49,191 bases of DNA from NCBI GenBank assembly GCA_024401645.1, contig JAKSKR010000021.1, positions 1-49,191 of the forward strand, written 5' to 3'. Numbering within the stretch: position 1 is the stretch's first letter; the number at the start of each line of letters is the position of its first letter. The translations under genes and the position numbers were made by a program. Below are positions 32,816-41,700 of the stretch, one piece after another. The notes beneath the pieces were generated by a model that was given only the letters and a program-made list of their open reading frames with translations, was not told the origin of the DNA and searched no databases. This DNA comes from Paludibacteraceae bacterium (GTDB taxonomy: Bacteria; Bacteroidota; Bacteroidia; Bacteroidales; Paludibacteraceae).

Positions 32816-34003
32816 TCAACCTACTTTTCTAATTATTTCAGCCAGTTTTTCCTTCGTAAAGAACACCGGACATGTGTATAGCGGATTTGCTTCCTTTTCT
32901 GCCCAAGTGGCCATCTTTTCAACGTTTGCATCTTCTAGCACGTCAAACTTTTCGGGTATTCCCATCTGCTTGTTCATCGCCTTCAGGTTTTCAATGAATG
33001 CCAACGCTTTTGCGTGCTTGTCGCCATCGCATTTAAGGCCAATGGCATCGCAAAGGTCTGCCAGTTCCTGGTCGCACTTGGGTAGGTAACCTTCAAGCAC
33101 ATGGGGCAGGATAACGGCGTTAGCCAGTCCGTGCTGAATGTGGTACTGTCCGCCAAACGTGTGTGCAATGGCGTGGACATAACCCACACAAGCCACCGTA
33201 AAGGCAATGCCGGCGTTGTACGAAGCTACCAGCATCTTCTCTCGCGCCTCAAGGTCGTTGCCGTCGTTGTAGGCACGTTGCAGGTGTTTGAAGATGTCGC
33301 ACAGGGCACTCAAGGCCATTTCTTTAGTGTGCTTTATGTGGTAAGGCTTGTTCAAGTAAGCCTCAATGGCATGCGTAAGGGCATCCATGCCCGTGTAGGC
33401 GGTTAGGTTTGCAGGCAAGCTGGTTGTTAGGTTAGCGTCTAGCACCGCAATGTTAGGGCAGAGCACGGGGTCGTTAATGGCATATTTCTTGCCAATCTTG
33501 TCATCGGTTACAACCGCCGCAACCGTACATTCCGAACCTGTTCCTGCTGTGGTCGGAACGGCTACGAAGAACGGAATTTCGCGCAATACCTTCATCACGC
33601 CGCCCAGCTTCTCAAGGCTCTTGTTGGGGCGTGCAATGCGGGCTCCCATAGCCTTGGCCGCATCCATGTTCGACCCTCCACCTATGGCTACAATGCCGTC
33701 GCAGTTGTTGGCATTGTATTGGCGTACCATTTCTTCTATTTGGCTGATTGGCGGGTCGGGTGTGACTTCGGCAAACAGGTGCGATGATGCTAGGGCATTG
33801 CGTAGGGTAGTCACTGCTTCCGACTTTCCCACTCTCGGACCTGTCACAATCATCGGCTTCTTTACACCGTTGTTGGCTAGCAGTTGCGGTAGTTGCTCAA
33901 TGCTGCCTTGTCCGCTAACAACCTTGGGTTGGCGGTGGGGCATAAGCTGGTTTACAACTGAAAATACGCCTTGAAAAATTCTGCTGTATAGTTTGCTGCT
34001 CAT
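32816..34003 (-). CDS. iron-containing alcohol dehydrogenase
   Basis: A protein of 395 residues from the ATG at 34003 (MSSKLYSRIFQGVF); a longer frame to a TTG would run into the neighbouring gene and is rejected. Family signatures are GIVAIGGGSNMDAAKAMG (NAD binding), FFVAVPTTAGTGSECT, GMDALTHAIEAYL, and HAIAHTFGGQYHIQHGLANAV with the metal-binding histidines. It is a type III, iron-dependent dehydrogenase close to the butanol and lactaldehyde enzymes, reducing aldehydes with NAD(P)H; the substrate is not determinable. It lies 31 bases behind the ATPase/nuclease gene at 34035 on the same strand. Confidence 0.93.
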   Translation of the reverse strand: MSSKLYSRIFQGVFSVVNQLMPHRQPKVVSGQGSIEQLPQLLANNGVKKPMIVTGPRVGKSEAVTTLRNALASSHLFAEVTPDPPISQIEEMVRQYNANNCDGIVAIGGGSNMDAAKAMGARIARPNKSLEKLGGVMKVLREIPFFVAVPTTAGTGSECTVAAVVTDDKIGKKYAINDPVLCPNIAVLDANLTTSLPANLTAYTGMDALTHAIEAYLNKPYHIKHTKEMALSALCDIFKHLQRAYNDGNDLEAREKMLVASYNAGIAFTVACVGYVHAIAHTFGGQYHIQHGLANAVILPHVLEGYLPKCDQELADLCDAIGLKCDGDKHAKALAFIENLKAMNKQMGIPEKFDVLEDANVEKMATWAEKEANPLYTCPVFFTKEKLAEIIRKVG

Positions 34004-34034
34004 TGTTTTATAATGGATTTTTTGTAGCTGTTTC

Positions 34035-35615
34035 TTACACCTTTTCAATCTTGCACTTGTGCTCCTTTGTCTTCTCGTCGTAGTTGATGCCAACGAACAA
34101 GATGTCGCCGTTGTAGTTGTTGAGTGCCTGGCAGTAGTTCTTGTCCCTAATCTGTTTCAGGGCACTTTCGGCGCTCTTGTTGTGTTTCAGTTCCACCACC
34201 ATTGCCGGAATGTTGGGCACGTAGGGAATGAAGACGATGTCGGCATAGCCCTTGCCTGTCGGCATTTCCTTAACAACCGTGTAGCGGGTGTTGGCATAGA
34301 AGTAGGCAAGGCTGATGGCGCTCTGGAAACAGTGCTCGTCGTTGTAGGTCAGGTTGCTTGTCACCTCGCAATGGGCGGCGTCTAGCGCCTTTGCAACGGC
34401 TTCTTCGTTGCCGTTAATGGTGTCGTCGAGCAGTCGTTTCGAGTTGTTGACCAAAGCCATTACCGAACTGTATTTCTTCTCGTCTTCAATGGCGTTTATC
34501 CATTCGTTCTGCACCTCCATGTTGGGTATGTAGCAAGTCTTGTCAGCCCTGTTGTAGCAGAGGTAGCCCAAGTGGATAAGGTAGGTGAAGGCGTTGTCCT
34601 TGTTGTCAATCGAGTCAAGGGTGTTCTTGAATTTTGTCACGTTAACGGGCACGCTTTCCCCCGCAATCATGTTAATGACGTCTTGCTTAATGCCGTCGAA
34701 GTCCATCATTATGTAGTCCTTAAGGACTTCAAACGAGCTGGTGGCAGTCCAATAGCTGTCAAACTCTTTCGACTCAATGGCTCTGACTACCGAAAGCGGA
34801 TTAAACAGTTCAACGGTAGGCGACATTTTGTAGCCGTCGTACCAGCGCTTGCATTCTTCTATGTCAAGCCCATGCTGGTTGCACAAGTCAATCACTTCTT
34901 CTTTGGTAAAGCCAATCATGCCGGCAAATTGTTGTGCATCAATCATCGTGTATTCTCTAAACTCGTTCAGTTTAGACTGTACCTTGTCGCGCACGATGGG
35001 TATGATGCCGGTAATGTAGGCTAGGGCAAAGGCAGGACGTAGGGTGCTGTCTTTGAATAATGAGTTAAGGAATGAAAGGTAGCTTTGGAATATGGATTCT
35101 GAAACTTGTTCACGGACTAGCACGTCGTACTCGTCGATGATGATGACGAATTTCTCTTGAAGTTCTTCGTAAACATTTAAGATGCAGGAAGCCAACGAAC
35201 TATTGTCTTCAAAATGAATGCTAGGAAATTCCTTCCTGAATTCTCCTAACAACTTACTTTGTATATAGTCCAGTAAGACATTTTGTTTTTTCTCTTGAAT
35301 AGCCCTTTGGTACCATCCGTTCAAGTCCAACTTAATGACGTTGAACCTGTTAAGGTTCTTGTCGAAATCGGCAACTTTGCCGATTTTCATCTTGCTGAAA
35401 ATCTCCCTGGTGTCGCATCCCTTGCTGTAGTAGGCCGAAATCATGTTGCCAGCCATGCTCTTGCCGAAACGGCGGGCTCGAGACATGCAGACAAAGTCAT
35501 TCCTCGAACTGACCATTTTGTTCAGTTCATCTATAACTAACGACTTGTCTACATAAATGGTTGCGTTCATGTCGTCAAGAAACGCATCTGCATTCGGATT
35601 CAGATATATGCCCAT
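34035..35615 (-). CDS. AAA-ATPase-like / PD-(D/E)XK nuclease protein, copy 1
   Basis: A protein of 526 residues combining an AAA-ATPase-like domain (PF09820 type) with a C-terminal PD-(D/E)XK domain (PF08011 type). The P-loop is RARRFGKSM (K52), Walker B is IIIDEYDVL (D161, E162), and the nuclease-like site is KGYADIVFIP followed by MVVELKHNKSAESALKQI. Such proteins exist in many copies in Bacteroidales genomes and their role is unknown; defence or nucleic-acid processing is inferred. It is almost identical to the gene at 35733-37313, including 75 bases upstream, except for residues of about 103-195. The promoter is at 35640-35647. Confidence 0.88.
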   Translation of the reverse strand: MGIYLNPNADAFLDDMNATIYVDKSLVIDELNKMVSSRNDFVCMSRARRFGKSMAGNMISAYYSKGCDTREIFSKMKIGKVADFDKNLNRFNVIKLDLNGWYQRAIQEKKQNVLLDYIQSKLLGEFRKEFPSIHFEDNSSLASCILNVYEELQEKFVIIIDEYDVLVREQVSESIFQSYLSFLNSLFKDSTLRPAFALAYITGIIPIVRDKVQSKLNEFREYTMIDAQQFAGMIGFTKEEVIDLCNQHGLDIEECKRWYDGYKMSPTVELFNPLSVVRAIESKEFDSYWTATSSFEVLKDYIMMDFDGIKQDVINMIAGESVPVNVTKFKNTLDSIDNKDNAFTYLIHLGYLCYNRADKTCYIPNMEVQNEWINAIEDEKKYSSVMALVNNSKRLLDDTINGNEEAVAKALDAAHCEVTSNLTYNDEHCFQSAISLAYFYANTRYTVVKEMPTGKGYADIVFIPYVPNIPAMVVELKHNKSAESALKQIRDKNYCQALNNYNGDILFVGINYDEKTKEHKCKIEKV

Positions 35616-35639
35616 AATCTACCTAATTTAAAGGATGTG

Positions 35640-35647
35640 CAAATATA
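35640..35647 (-). promoter_or_regulatory. -7 promoter box of copy 1
   Basis: TATATTTG on the minus strand, directly behind the T-run of the terminator at 35651-35677. The same arrangement occurs at 37338-37345. Confidence 0.55.
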
Positions 35648-35650
35648 ACG

Positions 35651-35677
35651 AAAAAGGTCGGCATTTTCACACCGACC
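35651..35677 (-). terminator. terminator between the two ATPase/nuclease copies
   Basis: GGTCGG pairs with CCGACC; on the minus strand five T follow. It ends the transcript of copy 2. Confidence 0.65.
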
Positions 35678-35732
35678 TAATTATCAATTGACATCGTCCA
35701 GTCATGGCTACGCGCCATCGTGCATGGGCGTG

Positions 35733-37313
35733 TTACGCCTTTTCAATCTTGCACTTGTGTTCCTTTGTCTTCTCGTCGTAGTTGATGCCAACGAACAAGA
35801 TGTCGCCGTTGTAGTTGTTGAGTGCCTGGCAGTAGTTCTTGTCCCTAATCTGTTTCAGGGCACTTTCGGCGCTCTTGTTGTGTTTCAGTTCCACCACCAT
35901 TGCCGGAATGTTGGGCACGTAGGGAATGAAGACGATGTCGGCATAGCCCTTGCCTGTCGGCATTTCCTTAACAACCGTGTAGCGGGTGTTGGCATAGAAG
36001 TAGGCAAGGCTGATGGCGCTCTGGAAACAGTGCTCGTCGTTGTAGGTCAGGTTGCTTGTCACCTCGCAATGGGCGGCGTCTAGCGCCTTTGCAACGGCTT
36101 CTTCGTTGCCGTTAATGGTGTCGTCGAGCAGTCGTTTCGAGTTGTTGACCAAAGCCATTACCGAACTGTATTTCTTCTCGTCTTCAATGGCGTTTATCCA
36201 TTCGTTCTGCACCTCCATGTTGGGTATGTAGCAAGTCTTGTCAGCCCTGTTGTAGCAGAGGTAGCCCAAGTGGATAAGGTAGGTGAAGGCGTTGTCCTTG
36301 TTGTCAATCGAGTCAAGGGTGTTCTTGAATTTTGTCACGTTAACGGGCACGCTTTCCCCCGCAATCATGTTAATGACGTCTTGCTTAATGCCGTCGAAGT
36401 CCATCATTATGTAGTCCTTAAGGACTTCAAACGAGCTGGTGGCAGTCCAATAGCTGTCAAACTCTTTCGACTCAATGGCTCTGACTACCGAAAGCGGATT
36501 AAACAGTTCAACGGTAGGCGACATTTTGTAGCCGTCGTACCAGCGCTTGCATTCTTCTATGTCAAGCCCATGCTGGTTGCACAAGTCAATCACTTCTTCT
36601 TTGGTAAAGCCAATCATGCCGGCAAATTGTTGTGCATCAATCATCGTGTATTCTCTAAACTCGTTCAGTTTAGACTGTACCTTGTCGCGCACGATGGGTA
36701 TGATGCCGGTAATGTAGGCGAGGGCAAAAGCTGGGCGTAGGGTGCCGTTTTTGAATAGATTGTTCAGAAATGATAGATAGGTCAGAAACAAATTTTCAGT
36801 CACTTGTTCACGAACTAGCACGTCATACTCGTCGATGATGAAGACGAATTTCTCACCGGTTTTAGCATATACTTTAAGGATGCATTCTTCTATTACATCG
36901 TTTTCGTCGAATTTTATTGTCGGAAATTCCTCAACAAATTCTTCTCTTAACGCTTTATGAATGTCGGTAAAGAGTTCATCCTTTCTGTTTTTCTGAATAG
37001 ATCTTTGGTACCATCCGTTCAAGTCCAACTTGATGACGTTGAACCTGTTAAGGTTCTTGTCGAAATCGGCAACTTTGCCGATTTTCATCTTGCTGAAAAT
37101 CTCCCTGGTGTCGCATCCCTTGCTGTAGTAGGCCGAAATCATGTTGCCAGCCATGCTCTTGCCGAAACGGCGGGCTCGAGACATGCAGACAAAGTCATTC
37201 CTCGAACTGACCATTTTGTTCAGTTCATCTATAACTAACGACTTGTCTACATAAATGGTTGCGTTCATGTCGTCAAGAAACGCATCTGCATTCGGATTCA
37301 GATATATGCCCAT
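35733..37313 (-). CDS. AAA-ATPase-like / PD-(D/E)XK nuclease protein, copy 2
   Basis: A protein of 526 residues, same domain plan and length as the copy at 34035. The sequence matches outside residues of about 103-195; inside that block many positions differ (WYQRSIQKNRKDELFTDI against WYQRAIQEKKQNVLLDYI), although Walker B DEYDVLVREQV is kept. The duplication includes the promoter and terminator upstream. Apart from this block the last residue is the only change noted (KIEKA against KIEKV). The pattern points to duplication followed by gene conversion that spared, or exchanged, one internal segment. Confidence 0.88.
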   Translation of the reverse strand: MGIYLNPNADAFLDDMNATIYVDKSLVIDELNKMVSSRNDFVCMSRARRFGKSMAGNMISAYYSKGCDTREIFSKMKIGKVADFDKNLNRFNVIKLDLNGWYQRSIQKNRKDELFTDIHKALREEFVEEFPTIKFDENDVIEECILKVYAKTGEKFVFIIDEYDVLVREQVTENLFLTYLSFLNNLFKNGTLRPAFALAYITGIIPIVRDKVQSKLNEFREYTMIDAQQFAGMIGFTKEEVIDLCNQHGLDIEECKRWYDGYKMSPTVELFNPLSVVRAIESKEFDSYWTATSSFEVLKDYIMMDFDGIKQDVINMIAGESVPVNVTKFKNTLDSIDNKDNAFTYLIHLGYLCYNRADKTCYIPNMEVQNEWINAIEDEKKYSSVMALVNNSKRLLDDTINGNEEAVAKALDAAHCEVTSNLTYNDEHCFQSAISLAYFYANTRYTVVKEMPTGKGYADIVFIPYVPNIPAMVVELKHNKSAESALKQIRDKNYCQALNNYNGDILFVGINYDEKTKEHKCKIEKA

Positions 37314-37337
37314 AATCTACCTAATTTAAAGGATGTG

Positions 37338-37345
37338 CAAATATA
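37338..37345 (-). promoter_or_regulatory. -7 promoter box of copy 2
   Basis: TATATTTG on the minus strand, in the duplicated upstream segment. Confidence 0.55.
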
Positions 37346-37348
37346 ACG

Positions 37349-37375
37349 AAAAAGGTCGGCATTTTCACACCGACC
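37349..37375 (-). terminator. terminator before copy 2
   Basis: Identical to the hairpin at 35651-35677. In this position it would end the transcript arriving from the restriction operon at 37747-44329. Confidence 0.6.
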
Positions 37376-37449
37376 TAATTATCAATTGACAAACTTACTC
37401 ACCCCCGTTCATTATCTGTCCCGCCTCACCAAAGCAAAGCCAAAATTCG

Positions 37450-37552
37450 CCGTGCGCATTAATTTCGTGTCATTAGCAACGCCCCGGCGTTCATTCGCGA
37501 AATTCCCACACCACCTATTCGTGAAATCCGTGCAATTCGTTGATGCCCATCT
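37450..37552. repeat. intergenic repeat family A, copy 3
   Basis: The central palindrome is AACGCC-CC-GGCGTT, where copies 1 and 2 have CACGCC/GGCGTG. It lies with a family B copy in the gene-free stretch 37314-37746. Confidence 0.75.
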
Positions 37553-37610
37553 GTTGTGCGTCTCGCCCGAGGTTGAAACCTTATCCTTGCATCTTCGTTT
37601 CCACCATTCG

Positions 37611-37700
37611 TCAGCGCTGAAGGCGCGTCATCTTCCAGCCGAGTGCGTGAGCGCTCGGTTAAAGTTCACGGCGTAGGGGAGCGCTGAAAGTGCGACATCC
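37611..37700. repeat. intergenic repeat family B, copy 3
   Basis: AGCGCTGAAGGCGCGTCATC, CCGAGTGCGTGAGCGCTCGG and GGAGCGCTGAAAGTGCGAC, same order as at 5321. Confidence 0.8.
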
Positions 37701-37746
37701 TTCTTTTATTTCATGTCTTACAATAAGTTGTGGCAATTATCAATAA

Positions 37747-38559
37747 CTACTTACGCATTGAATTATAAATAATATGCACCCAATTTGTCTTTTCTTTTTT
37801 GTTTTTCTCTTCGTTATTTTGTAATGAAGCTTTCAGATGGGAAATTTGTTTCTCTTTTTCCAATTTTAAATTATGCTGAATTGCGGATCTTACAGATTCT
37901 TTTAGGTCAAGAGTACAGGATAACTCTAATAAATAATGAAGCAATTCATTATTCCAGCAATCTGGAAATTTTGCAAAAAACATTCTTACATCACTAGAAT
38001 TATTCAGATTCATTATCTGGTTATCAATATACATCTTACCGCTTTTATTTGCTGCGATTGATTTCTCTTTTTTATTATTTGATACATTAGCTTTTATTTC
38101 CTCTTTGCTAATCTCTTTTTGGGGAGTCGCAGGTGGTGTATAAACCAAAACCTGAACTTTATTCTTTTTGGCTTTTTTCCCCTTTTTTGCTTTTCTTTCT
38201 CTTTTTGCCTCTCTTTCCCATTTAGCAATCAAACCTTCGTTTTCCAGCCTAACTGTATATACAATTTTCGAAGATTCAGATCTTGCCGTTGTTGACTTTG
38301 GTTTATCTTTTTGACCTTTTTGACACAAAAATAATAGCCTTTCTTTGCCGTCTCTCTTGTCCTTCTCTAAAAACGGTTCGTAATTATCTTTAAAATAGGA
38401 AACAAGCAAACTATTGGAAATTTTTGCTATTATCTGATTTTCAATATCTAATGAAAAATATGAATCTCTTTCCTTTTGACGTAAAAAGTCTGCTATCAAC
38501 TTATTAATTGATTGTTCAGTATCAAGGGGAAGAAACTTTAACAGGTCCAATTGTGTCAT
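37747..38559 (-). CDS. hypothetical Lys-rich protein linked to the ISP operon
   Basis: A protein of 270 residues. The N-terminal part (1-95) looks globular (TEQSINKLIADFLRQKE, IIAKISNSLLVSYFKDNYEP). A highly basic linker around 118-136 (KRERKAKKGKKAKKNK) could bind nucleic acid. The C-terminal part (180-270) is helical and polar. I do not recognise a family. The gene is AT-rich. It follows the 40-residue gene by 10 bases and lies in line behind the restriction enzyme gene, so all three are probably co-transcribed. A role alongside the ISP enzyme is inference from position. Confidence 0.6.
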   Translation of the reverse strand: MTQLDLLKFLPLDTEQSINKLIADFLRQKERDSYFSLDIENQIIAKISNSLLVSYFKDNYEPFLEKDKRDGKERLLFLCQKGQKDKPKSTTARSESSKIVYTVRLENEGLIAKWEREAKRERKAKKGKKAKKNKVQVLVYTPPATPQKEISKEEIKANVSNNKKEKSIAANKSGKMYIDNQIMNLNNSSDVRMFFAKFPDCWNNELLHYLLELSCTLDLKESVRSAIQHNLKLEKEKQISHLKASLQNNEEKNKKEKTNWVHIIYNSMRK

Positions 38560-38569
38560 ATAATTCGAC

Positions 38570-38692
38570 TTATAATTTTGAAAGAACCTCCAAATCTAAA
38601 GCTACATGTCCGTTTAAAATCGTTCTCAAAGACTCTATAACTTGTTGTCTGGACTCTCTTATTACTTTATCTTCTGGCGTTAATGTCTTCAT
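38570..38692 (-). CDS. 40-residue small protein between ISP enzyme and Lys-rich protein
   Basis: MKTLTPEDKVIRESRQQVIE opens a 40-residue frame that ends LEVLSKL. It is strongly helical, with a possible amphipathic coiled-coil heptad pattern. It starts 72 bases after the stop of the 1,854-residue restriction enzyme and ends 10 bases before the 270-residue gene. The spacing and frame support a real gene; the function is unknown. It could be a small binding partner of either neighbour. Confidence 0.45.
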   Translation of the reverse strand: MKTLTPEDKVIRESRQQVIESLRTILNGHVALDLEVLSKL

Positions 38693-38764
38693 GTTCTTTT
38701 CAATTAATCATTAATGTCGTGGATGTTTCCCTCTAATGCTAAAAGTGTTTTGTATTAAGGAGTC

Positions 38765-41700
38765 TTACCCCCTCACCACGCCCAAAACTTCGGCCACAAC
38801 CCTCACGTCGTCTTCTTCGTTGAGTTCTATTGGGCTGTAGTCTTTATTGAGAGGGTAGAGGGTGATCGACTTTCGGCTGCCGTCGGCATTCTTTTCGCTA
38901 CGGTATTCCTTAATGGTGTAGCGGCCGTCGTAGTCGCTGTCGAACTCGCTTATTTGTGCAATCACCATCTTTCCGTTGCGGCTGCCGGCGCTTTGTGGCG
39001 TGTAGAAACGGCAGATGACCATGTCGCCATCTTCTATTTTCGGTTGCATAGATTGTCCCTTGGCTTGACATACGAAATAGGTCTCGTCTCCCTTTGGATG
39101 CACGCCGCTGCCTTCTATGCTTAACCAACCTTTCACGCTTGGTAACTCGTTGTCTTCAAACGCTCCACAAGCTGCTTTTAGGTTGAAGACTGGCAGATGT
39201 GTGACGTACTTGTCGGCTTCGGCAACCTCTTCTACTATCTCTGCCATTGGCTTGATGTTCTCTGGCTGAACTGCCTCGCTCTTGGCGGTTGCTCCGCCTA
39301 GGTTAAGTGCTGGCAGTTGATTAACAATGGCAATGGTCTTCACGCTGACGTTGATGACGCTCAACAACAAGTCTAAAATGTAACGTGGCTGATTGTGCTC
39401 CTTACTCCAATCGTTACAGTCGTTCTTTATTAGGCTGTCTTTGTCTGTGGTTACCGCATAGCGTTCCATAATCCATTCAATAGCACTCTTGCCATTCACC
39501 ACATAATCGTAAGCTTCTGCAGGGATGTTCTCGATGGTGATGTGCGAATTGTAGACAATGGTGCTTGGCTTGTCCTTTGCCTTTTTACCTGTTGGGAAGC
39601 GCATCTTCTCCACTTTGTAATAGTTGAAAGCATCGCCGTTCAAAATGGTTTCACCAGTCTCTTCGTCAATACAGTTTTCGTGCTTTTGGGTTTCTGTAAC
39701 CTTCACCTCTGGGCATGGTTCCACTTGCTCGTAATTGAGGTGAAGTTCTGCCAATGCACGACCTGCCTTACTGAACGCTACAAAGTTAGCAACTTTATCT
39801 ACAATTGGTATGCGTGGCAACGATTTTCTTAAATCGTCAGCAAAACGTGTGCGGTATTCTTCTGAATGGAGTATGCCATACACATAGTAGAAGATGTCTT
39901 CTTTGCTTATGCTGGTCAAGTTACCATAACGGCTACGGACTTCCTTCAAAATCCAGTCGCTGATGCCATCATGTCTGATGTATTTGCCTTCGCCATCTTC
40001 TTGCTCAAACAATTCCAACTGGTTCCCTGCTTTCTTTTCTCCTCGCTCTTCGTACCAATAGAGAGGGAAACATTGTGTTGCCGAATGTAATCCCAAATCC
40101 GGAAGTAGTCCTGTTATAATTAAAGAAAAGTCTTTATTATTACCAATTCCAGGAACTGTTATTATCAAATTATCAGTACTTTTTTCTGGTAATATTTGAG
40201 GTAACAAGTAAATCATATCATTCATATACTTGTCAAAATATCCATGCTGTCTGGTGAATGGTCTATAAAGAGATTCCCTTACAGAAGAATTGGTGAATTT
40301 AATTTCAACATTTTTTTCACAAAAGTTTATTAAACTTCTGTTCCATGAACCTTTTGTGGAGTCATATTTCAATATATCTCTTAGAGATGCATTTGAGCCA
40401 TTATTCTTCTGAGTAATGAAATTCATTCTGTTTTCATTATAGAATGCAATGCTCTCTTTTAACTGACATTCTAACTGTCTTTCGTTAAAACAATAGCACC
40501 ATGCATCTCGAGCTGTTGCTAAGCCTCTACTATATATCGGATTAAAGATAGTCTGCTTATTACTTTTATCATCCTTATCACCAATCATAATCAGTGTATC
40601 AAACACCCCATCTCTCTGGTTAATCCAGTCGTATTTATCGTTAGGCTCAATTATCTGCCAATCAATCTTACCAGAGCCAAGACTTCTAAACTCCTTAACC
40701 TTCTTTAGTTTGTCTTCTCTCGACAAATAGTCGCCAATATCGTGATAATGGATAACCGCTTTTTTGTTTTCTGCCTTCGGATTCTTTACCAAGAATGTGA
40801 TAGCAATAGGGGTGCGGCTACCACTACCAAAAATCTTACCTCCTTCTTTACGGCTCAATTCGCCTGAAGTTCGCTGATTACCCCTTAAATTCAACACATA
40901 TATACTGCTGAACTCGTCTTCGAAACACTTACGCATACCGTCTTGAGCATTGCCATCTAACCATGCGCCATTACTGATGAAGGCAACGATACCACCATCT
41001 TTGTTACCATTTGCATTGATTCGGTCACTCGCCCAACGGAAGGCTTTGATATAACTATCGTAAAGTGAGTTCTTGTTTGTTGCACTGGTGTTCTTTGCGT
41101 AGGTGCTTGCTATTCTTGAATCCAATTTTTCATAACTCAAATTCTGTGCATTATCGTTAGCAGACTTCTGTCCTACCGAATACGGTGGATTGCCAATCAC
41201 AACCCTAACCGGAGCTTTCTTCTGTTTCTTCAAACGCTCCGAGTTTTCTGGGAACAACTGACTGAAGATGTCGTTGTCGCCCGTTTCGTTCAATTGGAAG
41301 GTGTCGGTCAAGCAAATACCATCGTATGGTAAGTATTGGTCACGCTTAACAATATCGTGGAACACACTCTCAATGTTTACGTCGGCAATGTAGTAGGCGA
41401 GCAAGACGATTTCGTTACAATGTATCTCGTTCAGATACTTGCGCTCCAAGTCTTCTTTCTTAATCAATCCACTCTGCATCAAGCGGGTGATGAATGTACC
41501 TGTGCCGGTAAACGGATCCAAAATGTGGACATTTTCTTCGGTAAGACTTGTGTCAAACTCTTGCTTTAGAATGTCGTTCACACTGCGGATGATGAAGTCC
41601 ACACACTCTACAGGCGTGTAGACAATACCCAACTTCTCCACAGTAAGCGGGAATGCTCCCTTAAAGAACTTTTCATACAGGCTCTTAATAATGCTCTGCT

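Noticed and set aside
38765..39160. S24 domain as sign of a prophage repressor
   Set aside because: It is in frame with the restriction enzyme, with no helix-turn-helix domain and no phage genes around it.
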